This document shows, in pieces, positions 52,851 through 63,273 of a stretch of DNA of 64,000 nucleotides. The stretch is from assembly GCA_001939145.1 (NCBI GenBank), contig LSRX01000081.1, positions 1,164,209-1,228,208 of the forward strand, given 5' to 3'. The notes below the pieces were generated by a model. The model was not told the DNA's origin, did not search any database, and was given only the letters and a program-made list of their open reading frames with translations. Source of the stretch: Symbiodinium microadriaticum. Lineage: Eukaryota > Sar > Dinophyceae > Suessiales > Symbiodiniaceae. Numbering within the stretch: the first letter of the stretch is position 1; the number at the start of each line of letters is the position of its first letter. The position numbers were made by a program, and so were the translations under genes.

Positions 52851-53327
52851 GAGGGTAGAGGTAGAGGTAGAGAGGAGGTAGAGGCAGGTAGATGTAGGCG
52901 CAGAGGTGGAGGCACAGGTGGCGGTAGCGTGGTGGTTGTGAAAGTGGTTGTCGGTGTCGTCGTCGTAGTAGTCGTGGTACGAGTCGTAGCGGTACTAGTA
53001 CTAATAAGCAGTATTTGCAGGGGCGGCAGCAGCAGTAGCAGTGATACAAAAGGAGAAGCAGCAGAACCAGCAGCAGCGACGGGAGCAGCAAAGATAGGAA
53101 TATGAATCTCAACAACCGTGACCACAGCTTACACCGCTTGTGATAACCGTCGTAGAACAGCTTCCACAGGTCCCCAGTCCAAGAAAACATGGCAAAACTT
53201 GCAATGCTAGACCTAGCTTTGGCTGCACTAGCCATGTTCACCATGCACGTCGCCCTGTAGCAAACCTTTCTAACCACAGCAAGCCCTAAGCCCCAACCCC
53301 GAAACCGTGTAGTGCCCCTTTCAGTAT

Positions 53328-53405
53328 CTATTATCTATTATCTACTATATACTATATACTATATACGATATAGTATATACTATATACTATATACTACATC
53401 CTATA

Positions 53406-53440
<35 letters not shown>
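53328..53440. repeat. (CTATATA)n and (TA)n repeat
   Basis: ACTATAT heptamers with one inverted GATATAGTATATAC block, then pure (AT)n. Confidence 0.95.
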
Positions 53441-53441
<1 letters not shown>

Positions 53442-53515
53442 TACTAAATTTTTGACATTGTAGAATATATTACAAACAGTGCAGGACCCTGAGATCCGGC
53501 GGTCAAGACGAGGGC

Positions 53516-53614
53516 CTGCTCTATGACGAAGGGGATCTCCACGATGCGCTCCTGGGCTTCGAAGACGGGCAGCTCGATGTGCTTGTTGACGTCCGTGTAT
53601 TCGACCCGGGGGAC
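53516..53614 (-). CDS. Alveolin-type exon, 33 codons (VEYTDVNKHIELPVFEAQ…)
   Basis: 99 bp. Acceptor GTGAAGCAG|G, VPR then VEYTDVNKHIELPVFEAQ and ERIVEIPFVIEQ, donor GC. The longest and best-defined exon of the gene. G-rich telomere-like words on plus (53632-53652) lie 20-40 nt upstream of its acceptor in sense, as CCCTAAACCCTAAA. Confidence 0.8.
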
Positions 53615-54513
53615 CTGCTTCACCTCTTTGGGCTTAGGGTTTAGGGTTTAGGGCCTCTTTGGGGCTCATGATGCATTTTCTCATGTACGGTCATCTTCGC
53701 GTGGCAGATGATCGTTGCAACACCATCGCTACGAATCACGACAGCGTGAAGCTTGCAATTTAAAGCCAGACTGGTCCCTGTGTTCTATCTACTCGACTAC
53801 AGCTACAGAGCCAGCTCAACATGCGAAGCCTCTAAGCCCAGTGACCGAGTCTCCCAAACCAACAGACCGCTCTTACAAGGACAGCAACTGCAAATGCATA
53901 ATATGCACAGCTCGCACGATGCCGCACATAGATTGCAAAACGCGTTTCACAGAACAGCGCAAACGCAAATGCACATGTGCGGCGCTGAACGTCAGAGAAC
54001 TGCGTGACGAAACTACCAATGCAGTGAAAAAACAAAAGCTGCGGAGCTCTGGATGCGCAATCGTTCGGTGGAGGCCAAAAAATTACAAGCAAGGGCCACT
54101 ATAACATCTTACCAATGGACAAATCCATCGATGCGGGGTATTAGACTTCATGGTAAGAACAGAATATCAGAGCAGAACGGGGAAAATCTAGCATGCATTG
54201 GCGACACTGGCGTGCGTGAATAGAAGGAGAAAGACCACGATCAAGTAAAGACTCCCCAAAGGAAGGGACAGGTAATGCAGGCGCCTCCGCGATTGGACTA
54301 GGGTTTTGTGGCATCTTATAGGATGATTACAACGAAAAGTTATTGGTAGTTATTTCGGCTTCTACAGTAGCCAGGTGCAGAAGAGCGCAAGCACACAACA
54401 TCAAGAGGTTCTGCTTCGGACAAGAAATCCTGAAACTTACTCCTTCTCATCCGGCAACCGGGAACATGTAACCCGAGTCTGAATCCTAAGACCCTCTTGA
54501 TTTAAAGCTCAAC

Positions 54514-54568
54514 ACGTAGCCGGGTGGCGATCTCATCCTCCATGACCTGCGGCACCTCCATAACCTTC
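54514..54568 (-). CDS. Alveolin-type exon (KVMEVPQVMEDEIATRLR)
   Basis: Acceptor ATGCCCAG|G, then KVMEVPQVMEDEIATRLR, donor GT. Starts one base out of phase, unlike most exons of the gene. Confidence 0.65.
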
Positions 54569-54824
54569 CTGGGCATTACGAAGAAATGGCGGATACTTCG
54601 AGCTGCCTTTAGAGCATACTATAAAGGTTTCGTGGAGGCTTCAGACCTCCTTGGGCTCCTCGGCTTCTGATCTTTGGGGCCCTTGAAGGTTAAGGATTTA
54701 GGGATTCGGGCTTAAGCCTAAGACGTTTGTTTTTCATGCAAAGCACGCTGAACTCCAGCATCCCAAACCGCCCAGCACTGACCCATGGGGCTCGCAGAGA
54801 AACGGGCTTAGAGGCCTAGGCTTT

Positions 54825-54872
54825 CGGGTTGAGGGTTTAGGGTTTAGGGCTTAGGGTTTAGGGTTTTCGGGT
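54825..54872. repeat. Telomere-like array, G-rich on plus
   Basis: GGGTTTAGGGTTTAGGGC units in the intron between exons 54514-54568 and 55233-55270. Confidence 0.85.
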
Positions 54873-55063
54873 TGAGGGTTTCAGAATATGGGACCCTGCA
54901 AGGAGCCCGAAACACGAAGATCCTCATTGTAAGGAGCTTCAAACTGCAAGAACCTCAACAAGACCCTTCTAAACCCCATAAGACGGTACAAGGCCTTGCT
55001 GATACTGTTACAAGGGAAATTTCCCCCGAACAGAGCCCACAAACAAACAGACACTACAGTAGG

Positions 55064-55171
55064 TTCTTGTTAAGGAACTTCACTTAAACTCCAGAATAAG
55101 TTATAAGGATCTACAGTCAATATAGTCCGCTTCCATGTTTGAGGTAACTTAAACTAAGTTCCTTCATGAGA
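55064..55171. mobile_element. Short hairpin element 6 (same family as 16490-16604)
   Basis: Arms GTTAAGGAACTTCACTTAAACT and an imperfect complement at 55145-55171. The inner AATAAGTTATAAGGATCTAC parallels TTAAGTTATCATAATAGGGA TCTA of the 16.5-kb element. Confidence 0.6.
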
Positions 55172-55232
55172 AAGTCACTAAACGAAAAACAGCCCAGGAA
55201 GGTCGAACCCAAAAAGCAATCAGCCGAGGCTC

Positions 55233-55270
55233 TCGTGAAGCAAGATCTGGGGAACTTCCATGACCCGCTC
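55233..55270 (-). CDS. Alveolin-type exon (ERVMEVPQILLHE)
   Basis: Acceptor CGGCGCAG|G, ERVMEVPQILLHE. The donor is not clear; the end is approximate. Confidence 0.62.
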
Positions 55271-55645
55271 CTGCGCCGCCGAGGAGCTTCTAGCTGGCAG
55301 AGCCTTCTACGGTTTACGCGTCTACGCTTTCTTCAGGTCTGCATGGTGCGTTGTCCTCTAACCGCAGATGGGACATGAGAAAGAATCGCAAATAGGTATT
55401 CGTTGAGTTCGTATTCTCTTCAGCTTGCCCCCGACCTGGGTTTAGGCTTTAGGGCTACCCTCGCCCTAAACTAAACTCCTAAACCCTAAACCCCAATCCG
55501 TCATCTGCCCCGACACCTCTTTTCGGGCTTTGCAGCTCGCACCTTGGACGAAGCTCTCCAACCCCATAGTTTCCCGCTAACCTCAAGCCCTCAGCCCTTA
55601 AACCCTCCTACGATTTCACCCGCCTCCCAAACCCGCACAATGCTC

Positions 55646-55693
55646 CTGCACCTCCACCTTTGGCACCTCCACGGCCTTCTCCACGAACTCCAC
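55646..55693 (-). CDS. Alveolin-type exon (VEFVEKAVEVPKVEVQ)
   Basis: 48 bp, 16 codons. Acceptor GCCGGAG|G, VEFVEKAVEVPKVEVQ, donor GA. Confidence 0.75.
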
Positions 55694-56206
55694 CTCCGGC
55701 TCCCGTGAGGCCGGGCACGGTGTGTGGTTTTCTTTCGGGGATTCTCGGGTTTGTAGGGCTTGCTGCTCATCCAGGGCTCACACGGCGCCAACGGGTTCCC
55801 TTCAGTTGTTTAGTAATTTTAGGTGGAGGGCTGAGGGTTCAGTGCCATTGAAACACTGAAGCCCTTTCAGGGCCGTCCTGTCCTTGTCGAAATAGCTGTG
55901 AAAAAAAAAGTCGCGGGTTTAAAGTTAGAAAAGCCAAAGCCTCAGAAGCCTCCTCAGAAGCCGACTGGCCTGGGGCCTCTCGCGGAAGATGGTGTGCAAC
56001 TCTCGCTGGTGCACCGGTACCTGGGACGCAGAGTCATCAACCCCCGGAATTTCAGAGCCTCATTCCGGAACCTTGAGGATGATACAGCATCCTGGGAGGC
56101 GTCAAAACGAAACCCTACACCGCCCAAAGTCTGCCCCTCCTAAACGGTAAACCCAAACCGAAGCCCCTATGGATCTTGCCACACCTACCCTCAACAGTCA
56201 ACAAAC

Positions 56207-56269
56207 TTTGCGGTGTCGGCGCGGGGCCTCCCGCACCACTTCCTGAATGACAGGCTTCACCACATCCAC
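56207..56269 (-). CDS. Alveolin-type exon (VDVVKPVIQEVVREAPRRHRK)
   Basis: 63 bp, 21 codons. Acceptor GTGCCAG|G, VDVVKPVIQEVVRE then APRRHRK, donor GT (a GC donor after VRE is also possible). Confidence 0.65.
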
Positions 56270-56308
56270 CTGGCACGCCGTGGGTTGGATCAATACTAGT
56301 ACGACGTA

Positions 56309-56309
<1 letters not shown>

Positions 56310-56343
<34 letters not shown>

Positions 56344-56402
56344 CGTCGTCGTAGTAGTACCCTAAACCCCTAAACCCCTAAACCCCTAAACCCTAAACCC
56401 TG
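56310..56402. repeat. (GCA)n/(GTC)n and C-rich telomere-like array
   Basis: GCA units to 56342, GTC/GTA units to 56357, then CCCCTAAA octamers. Confidence 0.92.
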
Positions 56403-56404
56403 AG

Positions 56405-58020
56405 TAGAAGTTGTAAGCCGGAGCCGGCAGCGACAACAATGGTAGCAGCAGCAGAAGTAACGCAAGCTGCAGTTCCAGCATTCGTGCAACGCTTCTGTTG
56501 GGGTGGTCCTTAGCATCTTTTGTGGAATCGACTAGCCCAACAACCGTGAAGCTCTAGACCCTAGCGGCCCTGAAGTCCTTCCCTCGACTGCTACCTACAC
56601 CATGGGCTTTCAGCTCCAGCCTGTGGCTGACCGACATGAAGCAACGTCGGCCTCAGAGCGTGGTGTTCATGATCATTGTCATTATCATCACCATCACCAT
56701 AACCATCAGTGCCATCAGCATTGTCATGATGGCGAGACCTACCAATTGATGCTTGCCCACGTACCGTGTTCCAACCTAAACAGTCCTAGCCTTGGAATCA
56801 ATTCAAACGACCAGCCACAAACGTTACCAGAACTTGGGGAAGCAGGGAGTGAAGATTTCATGTTCGATCACGGCTCACATACCATGGGCAACATACCCCC
56901 CTGCAGTGTACCGATGCCCTGTCCCATCCACCTACGATGCAGCCGAGTGCCAAGAGCTCCGCGCGATGAAATATTAAGGGAGTGACTGCATCAATCCCGA
57001 ATCAATACTGGCTGAATGGCTGTCATGCTCCACGTAGCTAAAGGCCCTCCGTCTGCTTCGTTGTGGGCAGATAGGTAGCCAGGTAGGTACGAAGGTAGAT
57101 GGTGGCAACAAAGCTGTCTAATGTAGTGAGGAAAAATCCAAGCGAAGTAGTGACAACAGCAACTGCAGTCGTGGATATACTAGCTAGAAGGAAGCACAGC
57201 CATACTACAAGTGGGAGGAGTGGTGGCAGCTGCACGAAAAGTACCTGTTATCAATGAGCTTAGCCGGCTTAGCATTCACAGCGCGGCTACCCTTGCCGAA
57301 CTGAACACTACCACACAGCACATAAGTTTAATCTGGCACTACTGGTTCCTTTGCTGTGCAGACTATGCATTCCCTCAGAATGCTCCTCCTGCTCCTGCTG
57401 CTCTTCCTCCCTCGGCTGCTGCTGCCACCAGGACCACCAGCACCACCGCCACTGCGACTACTACTCTACTGTCACTGCTACGAACGCTGCTGCATCTCTA
57501 CCTTGGAGCCGCACCCTCCAGCCATAACCTGCACGAGGTCTCTTCGACTTTAGTGTCGCAACAGTTTCACGCCTTTCGTTCTTATAAGCAGCAGGAGCAG
57601 AACTAGTCGTAGCCGCCGCAGCAGCAGCAGCTGTACGAAGTAGCAGAGTACAACGACAGTCAAGACGACTCGCAGCAGCTCGATCGCCAAGACTACTATG
57701 GGTATTGGCGCGAGAATTTGCAAATCTGAGGACTACGTATTACATGTCTTCCAACGAGCACTAGTGCAATGTGATGCCTATACTGCTCACAAGCAGTTTG
57801 TGCACTAGGCGTCCTGACCGATGGTGCGAGATGTCGCTGCAAGCCTGACCCACTTCCGCACCCTTCGCGGCACCAGACCCTGTACACTAAACAACAGCCC
57901 TGCCACCGTAAACCGGAAGACCCGCTAACCCCAAATCCCGATTCCTCATCCTCAAAGCCAATGTGAGTAGCTCTACCTTTCCAACTTCCAAACCCCTGTC
58001 CGCATACCGACGTAATCCGT
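56405..58020. other. Large intron, no gene seen
   Basis: CATCAC-type repeat near 56685-56710 and CTG/CCA-rich sequence 57380-57470. No splice-bounded coding signal was recognised. Confidence 0.5.
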
Positions 58021-58024
58021 GAGC

Positions 58025-58096
58025 CTGCAGAGGCGCGAGGTACACCGGCCGCGCAGCTTGCGGCACCGCTGCCGGAGCTGCTGCCTGCGGATGCGC
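58025..58096 (-). CDS. Pro/Ala-rich exon upstream of the VEVP exons
   Basis: 72 bp, 24 codons. Acceptor ACCCCAG|G, AHPQAAAPAAVPQAARPVYL then APLQ, donor GC. Its composition suits the variable N-terminal region of alveolins. Confidence 0.55.
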
Positions 58097-58449
58097 CTGG
58101 GGTGAACAGGACATTGAGGACTCTTTGAAGCAGGCGTCAAGGCTTCAGGGCCTCAGGGTGTAGAATTTGGGGTTTAGGGTCTTAGCGTGTAGGGTTTCGG
58201 GTTTAGGGCCCGTCGTCGGAGCAAAGCTTACGCTGCAGGATGCAGGGACTTTTGAACGAATCCACGTCAAAACCGGCAGGTAGGCGGTGTGACCTCGTGC
58301 CACGTCTGGACCAGCGGTCTTTTCTGCCCAACATCCTTGGCTCTCCGAACGCAGTGCAGCAAGAATCCTATGTAAAACTAACCCCTAAACCCTAAACCCT
58401 AGACCTTAGTCCCTAATCCCTCAACCCTAAACCCAGATCCCCAAACCCA

Positions 58450-58525
58450 ATACCCTTGCTGCAGCAAAGCCTCCGCAGCGTAGGCATTGCCAGGCCGAGC
58501 CCGCGCCGAGGCCTCTTTCTCTCTC
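58450..58525 (-). CDS. Candidate exon (EKEASARARPGNAYAAEALL)
   Basis: A GC-rich island between C-rich (58380-58450) and G-rich (58556-58578) telomere-like words. One frame reads EKEASARARPGNAYAAEALL QQGYW. Splice sites are not clear. Confidence 0.27.
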
Positions 58526-58639
58526 TCTCTCTCTGAATTGCTCCGGTTCGACCTAAGGGTTTAAGGTTTAGGGTTTGGGAACCATGAAATTCACAAGTGG
58601 GGGAAAAAGGGTTTCGGGTTTAGAAGGGACTTGGTCTTT

Positions 58640-58910
58640 TTTGCCCCTGGTTTTGGGGCCCTTTTGCACCCGTTCCATGTGTAAGGTCATTTTTCCTACT
58701 TGTTGGGTCCCCTTTGCACCTCTTGGGGTTTTGTTCCTGCTTGTTCTCACCTTCTGGGTCCCCTTTGCAACTCTTCGGGTCCCTTGAGCACCCGTTCGAT
58801 ATTTAGGCTTTGTTTTCTACTTCTTCTCCCCTTCTGGGTCCCTTTTGCACCTCTTTGGGTTGCACGCGTTGCATATATAGGGTCCTCTTTGCACCGGTTC
58901 CGCACATGGA
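58640..58910. repeat. Degenerate tandem repeat, GGGTCCCNTTTGCACC core
   Basis: Five or six divergent units of roughly 50-70 bp, each with TTCTGGGTCCC and TTTGCACC. Confidence 0.75.
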
Positions 58911-59601
58911 ATTTCTTTTTCTACCTGTTCCTCGGTTCTGGATCTTGGGTCTTTTTCACGGCTCTTTCATTTCATGGGGTTTGCGGTTTAGGGTTCAGGG
59001 CTTCTTGTCGTACTCGTTCTTCCATTTTTCTGGTGTCGTTGGCAACTGCCCCATGTCTACTCCACCTGATACCGGCCTCATTCGCACTTGTGGTACACAG
59101 GTTTGGCTTCCCGTAGTGGGGAATTGCGAGGCTGGGCTTGAGCTCGGACGGGACTTGGGCGCTGCCACTTGCTTGGCACGCTGTTCCCAGTTTTTGTTGC
59201 TCCCGTTGCGGGGTCTCCTGACCCTCTACTTGTGGTCCCCCTTCCCCCCTCTTGGACTGCGTGTCTTTTCTGCCGGGTTGGGGGGGCTCAGGTTATTGTC
59301 TTGCGGTGGCAAAAGGCTGAAGGGGGAAAAAGAAACCTACACATGCCGAATTAAAACCCAGCCCATTTCCCGTTCAGAATTTAGGGTTGAGGGTGGGCAA
59401 ACACCCGGGACTGTCGTGCTACCCCTATCAGAGATGCTTGCATTCAGCACTTCACCCATACTCTGGTCATTTCGACTTTGCACCGACCCTGCAGTGTCGA
59501 AGGTAGGAATGCAGCAGCTCCCTTTCAGCCCTGTCCCTGAGAACCGACACGAGTGTCATAAGTCCGTAATTACATGGTGCGAGTCACAGAGCCGCTGATG
59601 C

Positions 59602-59666
59602 CTGCAGACTGTCGGGGACGCCATCGCGATTTCGGTCAAGCCCGTGCGCCGCAATGTCCGGTCTGC
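59602..59666 (-). CDS. EF-hand-like exon (GLDRNRDGVPDSLQ), 5'-most recognised exon
   Basis: 65 bp. Acceptor TGGTTCAG|G, RPDIAAHGLDRNRDGVPDSL Q, donor GC. D-x-N-x-D-G-x-x-D is a calcium-binding loop like those of dockerins or EF-hands. I recall similar short loops in dinoflagellate proteins with VEVP repeats, which supports placing it in the same gene. A second possible loop (GDLDKGGPSDV) lies at about 59.8 kb. Confidence 0.5.
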
Positions 59667-60269
59667 CTGAACCACACAGCTTCAGCCCTCCAGCCAAATT
59701 GATGCACCACTGGATCCGCAACACTGGAGTTCTTTTTGGGAAGCTGCCGTTCTCTGCACAGCCGCCTTTAACGTCGGAGGGCCCCCCCTTATCAAGGTCC
59801 CCTATCATCTGAGCCGCAAGCCATTCTGGTTTGGATGCACCGCAGTGACAGGCTCTGCCAGAGCCTAGGAGCACAGTGAAGGCTTCAAGGCGGCTTCCTG
59901 CAACCAACCCTATTATCGACCTTCAGGCTCGGAGCCCTGTTATGGTAAACCCTATTTAAGCCCTAAGCTAAACCTGAACCTCAAACCCTGCAGCTTGGAC
60001 CGTCGCAGTCTTAAGTTTCGGATGTTGGGGGAGGGAGTAACTTGGGATGGACGCCTATAGAAGCGAACCCCTTCGGCGACCCGCAATTCTCATGACAAGA
60101 CTCGACAAGACTTGATCCCTCAACCCAAACACCTTAAACTCATGAGTCAAAGAACACTGAAGATTTAACCCAAAAAGCCCATTACCCGACATCAAACCAC
60201 TTTGCAGTGAACCCACTGGAGACAGTGGAGCTGCCAAAAATCATGGGATGCTTGGACATAGGGCAACAG

Positions 60270-60420
60270 AGCCCCACCCCTAAACCCCAAAACCCTGAAC
60301 CCAAACCCCAAAGCCAAAACCCTAAACTCTAGACTCTAAACCCTACATCCTAAATCACAAGCCCTGAACCCTAGATCCTAAACTCCACCCTAAAACCAAG
60401 AGCCTAACCCAAAACCCAAC
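60270..60420. repeat. Telomere-like array, C-rich on plus
   Basis: Degenerate CCCTAAAC/CCCCAAAA words, left of a GC-rich island at 60421-60490. G-rich words follow at 60505-60575. Confidence 0.8.
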
Positions 60421-60621
60421 AGAGTTCCCCCTTCAGGCTCCGGCTGGCGCCGCTGGGGTGGGACCCTGGCCATGCAACCTGTGCTCGGGTCTATGGGTCT
60501 AGGGCTCGAGGGTTCGAGGGTTCAGGGTTTTAGGGTTTAGGGTTAGGATTCAGTTTAGGGCTTAGGGTTCAGGGTTTACAGCAGGCTAGGGCGTAGGTGT
60601 AGCTTGCAAAGTTCGATAGGC

Positions 60622-60652
60622 ATATAGAACCGATAGGGGTTCGGTTCTATAT
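60622..60652. repeat. Perfect 12-bp hairpin
   Basis: ATATAGAACCGA and TCGGTTCTATAT around a 7-nt loop. No run of T follows. Confidence 0.75.
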
Positions 60653-60659
60653 GGGGGTT

Positions 60660-62310
60660 CACAGGGTGTTCAAGAGGTGTCGGGGCTTTAGGGTTCAGGG
60701 TTGAGGATTCAGGCAGGGTCATGTAAGGGATGCTTACAGGCTGTCTCGTGGTTTGGGTTTAGAAGTCAGGTTTTGGGCGGGATTTGTACAGCTGCATCGT
60801 GGCATACTGGGTACAACCGCCGACCCAAAAAAACAAAAGCTGCATGGGTTTAGGGGTTTAGGGGTTTAGGGTTCAGGGTTTAGAGTAGCTTGTTCACTCT
60901 GTCTGTCTGAAGAGCAGGTTGCGAAGCGCCGTTCCCTCAAACGGTTTATAACCTTCTTGCGCAGCCAGAGCCTGCTAACACGAGAAGAAACACAAAGATG
61001 CCTGTCAAGGAGCGGAGTCTCACAAAATACGGTACCCTCATGGGACCATACGAACCTGGAATGGTAGGACCCTCGTTGAACAGCCACACAAAGTGGAGCC
61101 CCTACTTCCAAGGAACCCACTCGCCCCCTTGCCCACTGCGCACTGGGTGCCACACAATGCCATGGGGGGAACCAAAGCTAAACGCTGTGTCTTTGCTGCA
61201 GCCTCCCCGATCAACTACCACCATGCGCTGCGGATTCTGTTGTGGGTAGGCTTTGGGTCTTGCAGGTTTTCGGGAGTTTCGGTGCAGTGATCCCACGGGC
61301 TCATGATTCATGGAACTCAGCCCAAGCTTGAATTGACCCTTGGGCTTGCTGTGTTGAACCGCCCTAGAAAAGCAGATAAGCTGCGGAGGCGAGAAGCAAA
61401 AGCCCCATTTTCGATCGGCATCGTTACACTGGTGTCATTTACACACTCACCCTTCCGAGACCTCTCAACCCCGTTCACACGGCCCGGCTGCAAAAAAATT
61501 GGATGTCCTCTTCAAGCATGGAAAACTTCACAGTTGCTGCCAATGTACTCAAAGAGCTTGGAAGTACTCATGCCCGATGACCTAAGAACTACGAACAACA
61601 TTGGCAATCAAAAACTTCACTGTAATACGCGGAGCATCACTCAAGTAAACATTGCTCTTCTAAGCTATTTTGCGGTGAGGTTTGTACATGACCTCGGGCC
61701 AGACCCTCCATGCGCAAAGCATGCAAGATTGAGGGCTTTTTGGCAAGAGCGCATTGGGCTGGTAGTGAGCTCCAACCCTGCTCTAACTGCCGAGAAAATA
61801 CCCAAGCAGATGAACGACTGCAGTAGCTGCGTCGAACACCCCAGCATCGTGGCAAAATCGGTGCGCTGTGATGGACACAGAGGATCCAGAATCAGGAATT
61901 CAAAGGCCTGGAACCCCCTGCCCTCAACTCCGCGACAAAGATCTTGTGGGTAGCAGCGTCGCGGACGATGGTGGGCGAGCTTCCAACATTGGCACAACCC
62001 CATGTGTTGAGGTCAGACTCCGATTGAAACTCCGCTTGATTCTCAAGCCCGGCTTCGTTCTTCCACCAGTTGGTGCAGAGATCGAGATGGCAGTGGCGGT
62101 TAGAGCTTGAGGATTGAAAAAGCACCCTAAACCGCAGCAGAGCTGGAAGAGTCGTGCATGTTCAGATTTCCGGAATATGGCGGGAGAAACGGTAGGTCAG
62201 GTCTGCAAGGTTGCCCTTCCGCCCCTGCTTTCAGCGGTCTCCATCCTCCACATAGTTCCCCCTGTGGTACGAGCTGGGTTCGCATCCTCAAGGAACTAAT
62301 CCTTGCTCAG
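60660..62310. other. Region without a confident gene
   Basis: The minus-strand frame 62100-61895 has fair coding character (TWGCANVGSSPTIVRDAATH, KIFVAEL), but splice sites and family are unknown. A 217-codon plus frame at 61303-61953 has random-looking composition. Confidence 0.4.
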
Positions 62311-62318
62311 GAAGGAGG

Positions 62319-62375
62319 TTAGCGGTCGTGACGCTCCGCAATCTTTGCAAGGATGAGTTGCACCGCAGCCTCTAC
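62319..62375 (-). CDS. Exonuclease-KH gene, last exon with stop
   Basis: Acceptor CCCCGAG|G, VEAAVQLILAKIAERHDR, stop TAA at 62321-62319. This is the C-terminal helix of the KH fold. Confidence 0.65.
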   Translation of the reverse strand, partial: VEAAVQLILAKIAERHDR

Positions 62376-62458
62376 CTCGGGGATAATCCATGATTTGTTC
62401 CCCGAAGGCGCCTAAAAGGGCCTTGCTGCCTATTCTGCATTTGACTGGGTATCAGTGC

Positions 62459-62542
62459 CTGTGCAGGCTGACCCACCACGACAGCAACATCGTCCTTGAT
62501 GCAGACCTCAGAGCCATGGGCGCAAGCAAGCGGCTCAGGACC
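62459..62542 (-). CDS. Exonuclease-KH gene, KH exon 2
   Basis: 84 bp, 28 codons. Acceptor TAACGCAG|G, GPEPLACAHGSEVCIKDD then VAVVVGQPAQ, donor GC. Supplies the KH beta strands leading to the VVVG-x-P-x-x-V-x-x-A helix turn in the next exon. Confidence 0.62.
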
Positions 62543-62794
62543 CTGCGTTAGTCAGGAATCTTCAATTTTCAACTTCGAAACCTTGGAACCAGACACATGT
62601 AGGACATTTTAGAAGTACTTCTCCAGCTGTGTTTACAGTATACACCTGCGTTACCGTCTGAACTGCACGGGTGCATGCCGATAGTTCCTGCCTTTTCCGG
62701 AGTCCCAAGCTAAACCTACACGTCTGATCCGGCAAGCTGCAACATGGTATACCAGTTGGCAGGAGCAAAAAAAGTGCTTTTGCGGCTGAGTTGC

Positions 62795-62939
62795 TTTTGC
62801 GCCTGACCTGGCCCGGATCGCTTGGATGTTGGTGCCCTTCTTGCCAATGACAGCACCTATCCTTGCAGCAGGCACGCGCACGGTGCGCGAGGTGTCGCTG
62901 GCCTCGTAGACGTCCCGAATTCTCTTCGAGGACTGGTGC
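62795..62939 (-). CDS. Exonuclease-KH gene, KH exon 1
   Basis: Acceptor TCGCCCAG|G, then IRDVYEASDTSRTVRVPAAR, IGAVIGKKGTNIQAIRARSG AK, donor GC. The GKKG loop followed by N-I-x-x-I-R-x-x-S-G-A is the nucleic-acid binding GXXG signature of KH domains. Confidence 0.75.
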
Positions 62940-63077
62940 CTGGGCGATCCGTTTCGTGCAAACCGACAGGCCCCTCAACAGAAACCCGAAGAAACCAAAC
63001 CTAAATCGCGCCACCAAAGCGACCCTGTCTAGATGGCAACGAAATCCGCAGGCTTCCCTGTGTCATTCCCAAAGGAC

Positions 63078-63231
63078 ACTCAAAACATCGGACCCAATGA
63101 CATCGAATCCCAGGTTCAATGCTTCTTCTGGTGTCAGGGCCACAAACCTTCTCAAGCGCCTCTCGCTGGCGCTCATCACATCCTCCTGGAGTTGGGCGGC
63201 TGCTGCTGGATCCCCGGGCGTCCAGAAGCGC
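63078..63231 (-). CDS. Exonuclease-KH gene, linker exon
   Basis: Acceptor AACCCAG|G, FWTPGDPAAAAQLQEDVMSA then SERRLRRFVALTPEEALNLG FDVIGSDVLS, donor GT. The junctions leave a one-base phase uncertainty with both neighbours, so boundaries may be off by a base. Confidence 0.55.
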
Positions 63232-63273
63232 CTGGGTTGAGGGTTGAGGGTTTAGGGTTTAGGGGCCAGAAAC

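Larger units (their letters stand above)
34111..59666 (-). other. Alveolin-type gene, inferred span (more than 20 micro-exons)
   Basis: At least twenty short exons on the minus strand carry the V-E-V-P / K-x-V-E-V-P repeats that define alveolins, the articulin-like proteins of the membrane skeleton under alveolar sacs. Nearly all start directly after an AG|G acceptor and end at GT, GC or GA donors, as known for dinoflagellates. In the cluster 39.0-40.1 kb, introns are only 50-120 bp; elsewhere they reach several kb and contain telomere-like arms, satellites, hairpin elements and a complete copia element. Reading order from the right: EF-hand-like exon, Pro/Ala-rich exon, then VEVP exons. The true 5' and 3' ends are not certain; a stop follows the last plausible exon at 34111, but more exons may lie further left. 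Exon joining is inferred from sequence, not from RNA. Confidence 0.7.

Noticed and set aside
51340..53277. Frames of 350-530 codons across the second gap
   Set aside because: Mostly unknown residues from the N gap plus trinucleotide repeat translations.
58810..59598. 263-codon plus-strand frame
   Set aside because: Starts in a degenerate tandem repeat, Cys/Leu/Phe-rich without motif.
61303..61953. 217-codon plus-strand frame
   Set aside because: Random-like composition, no domain, no splice context, against the direction of neighbouring genes.
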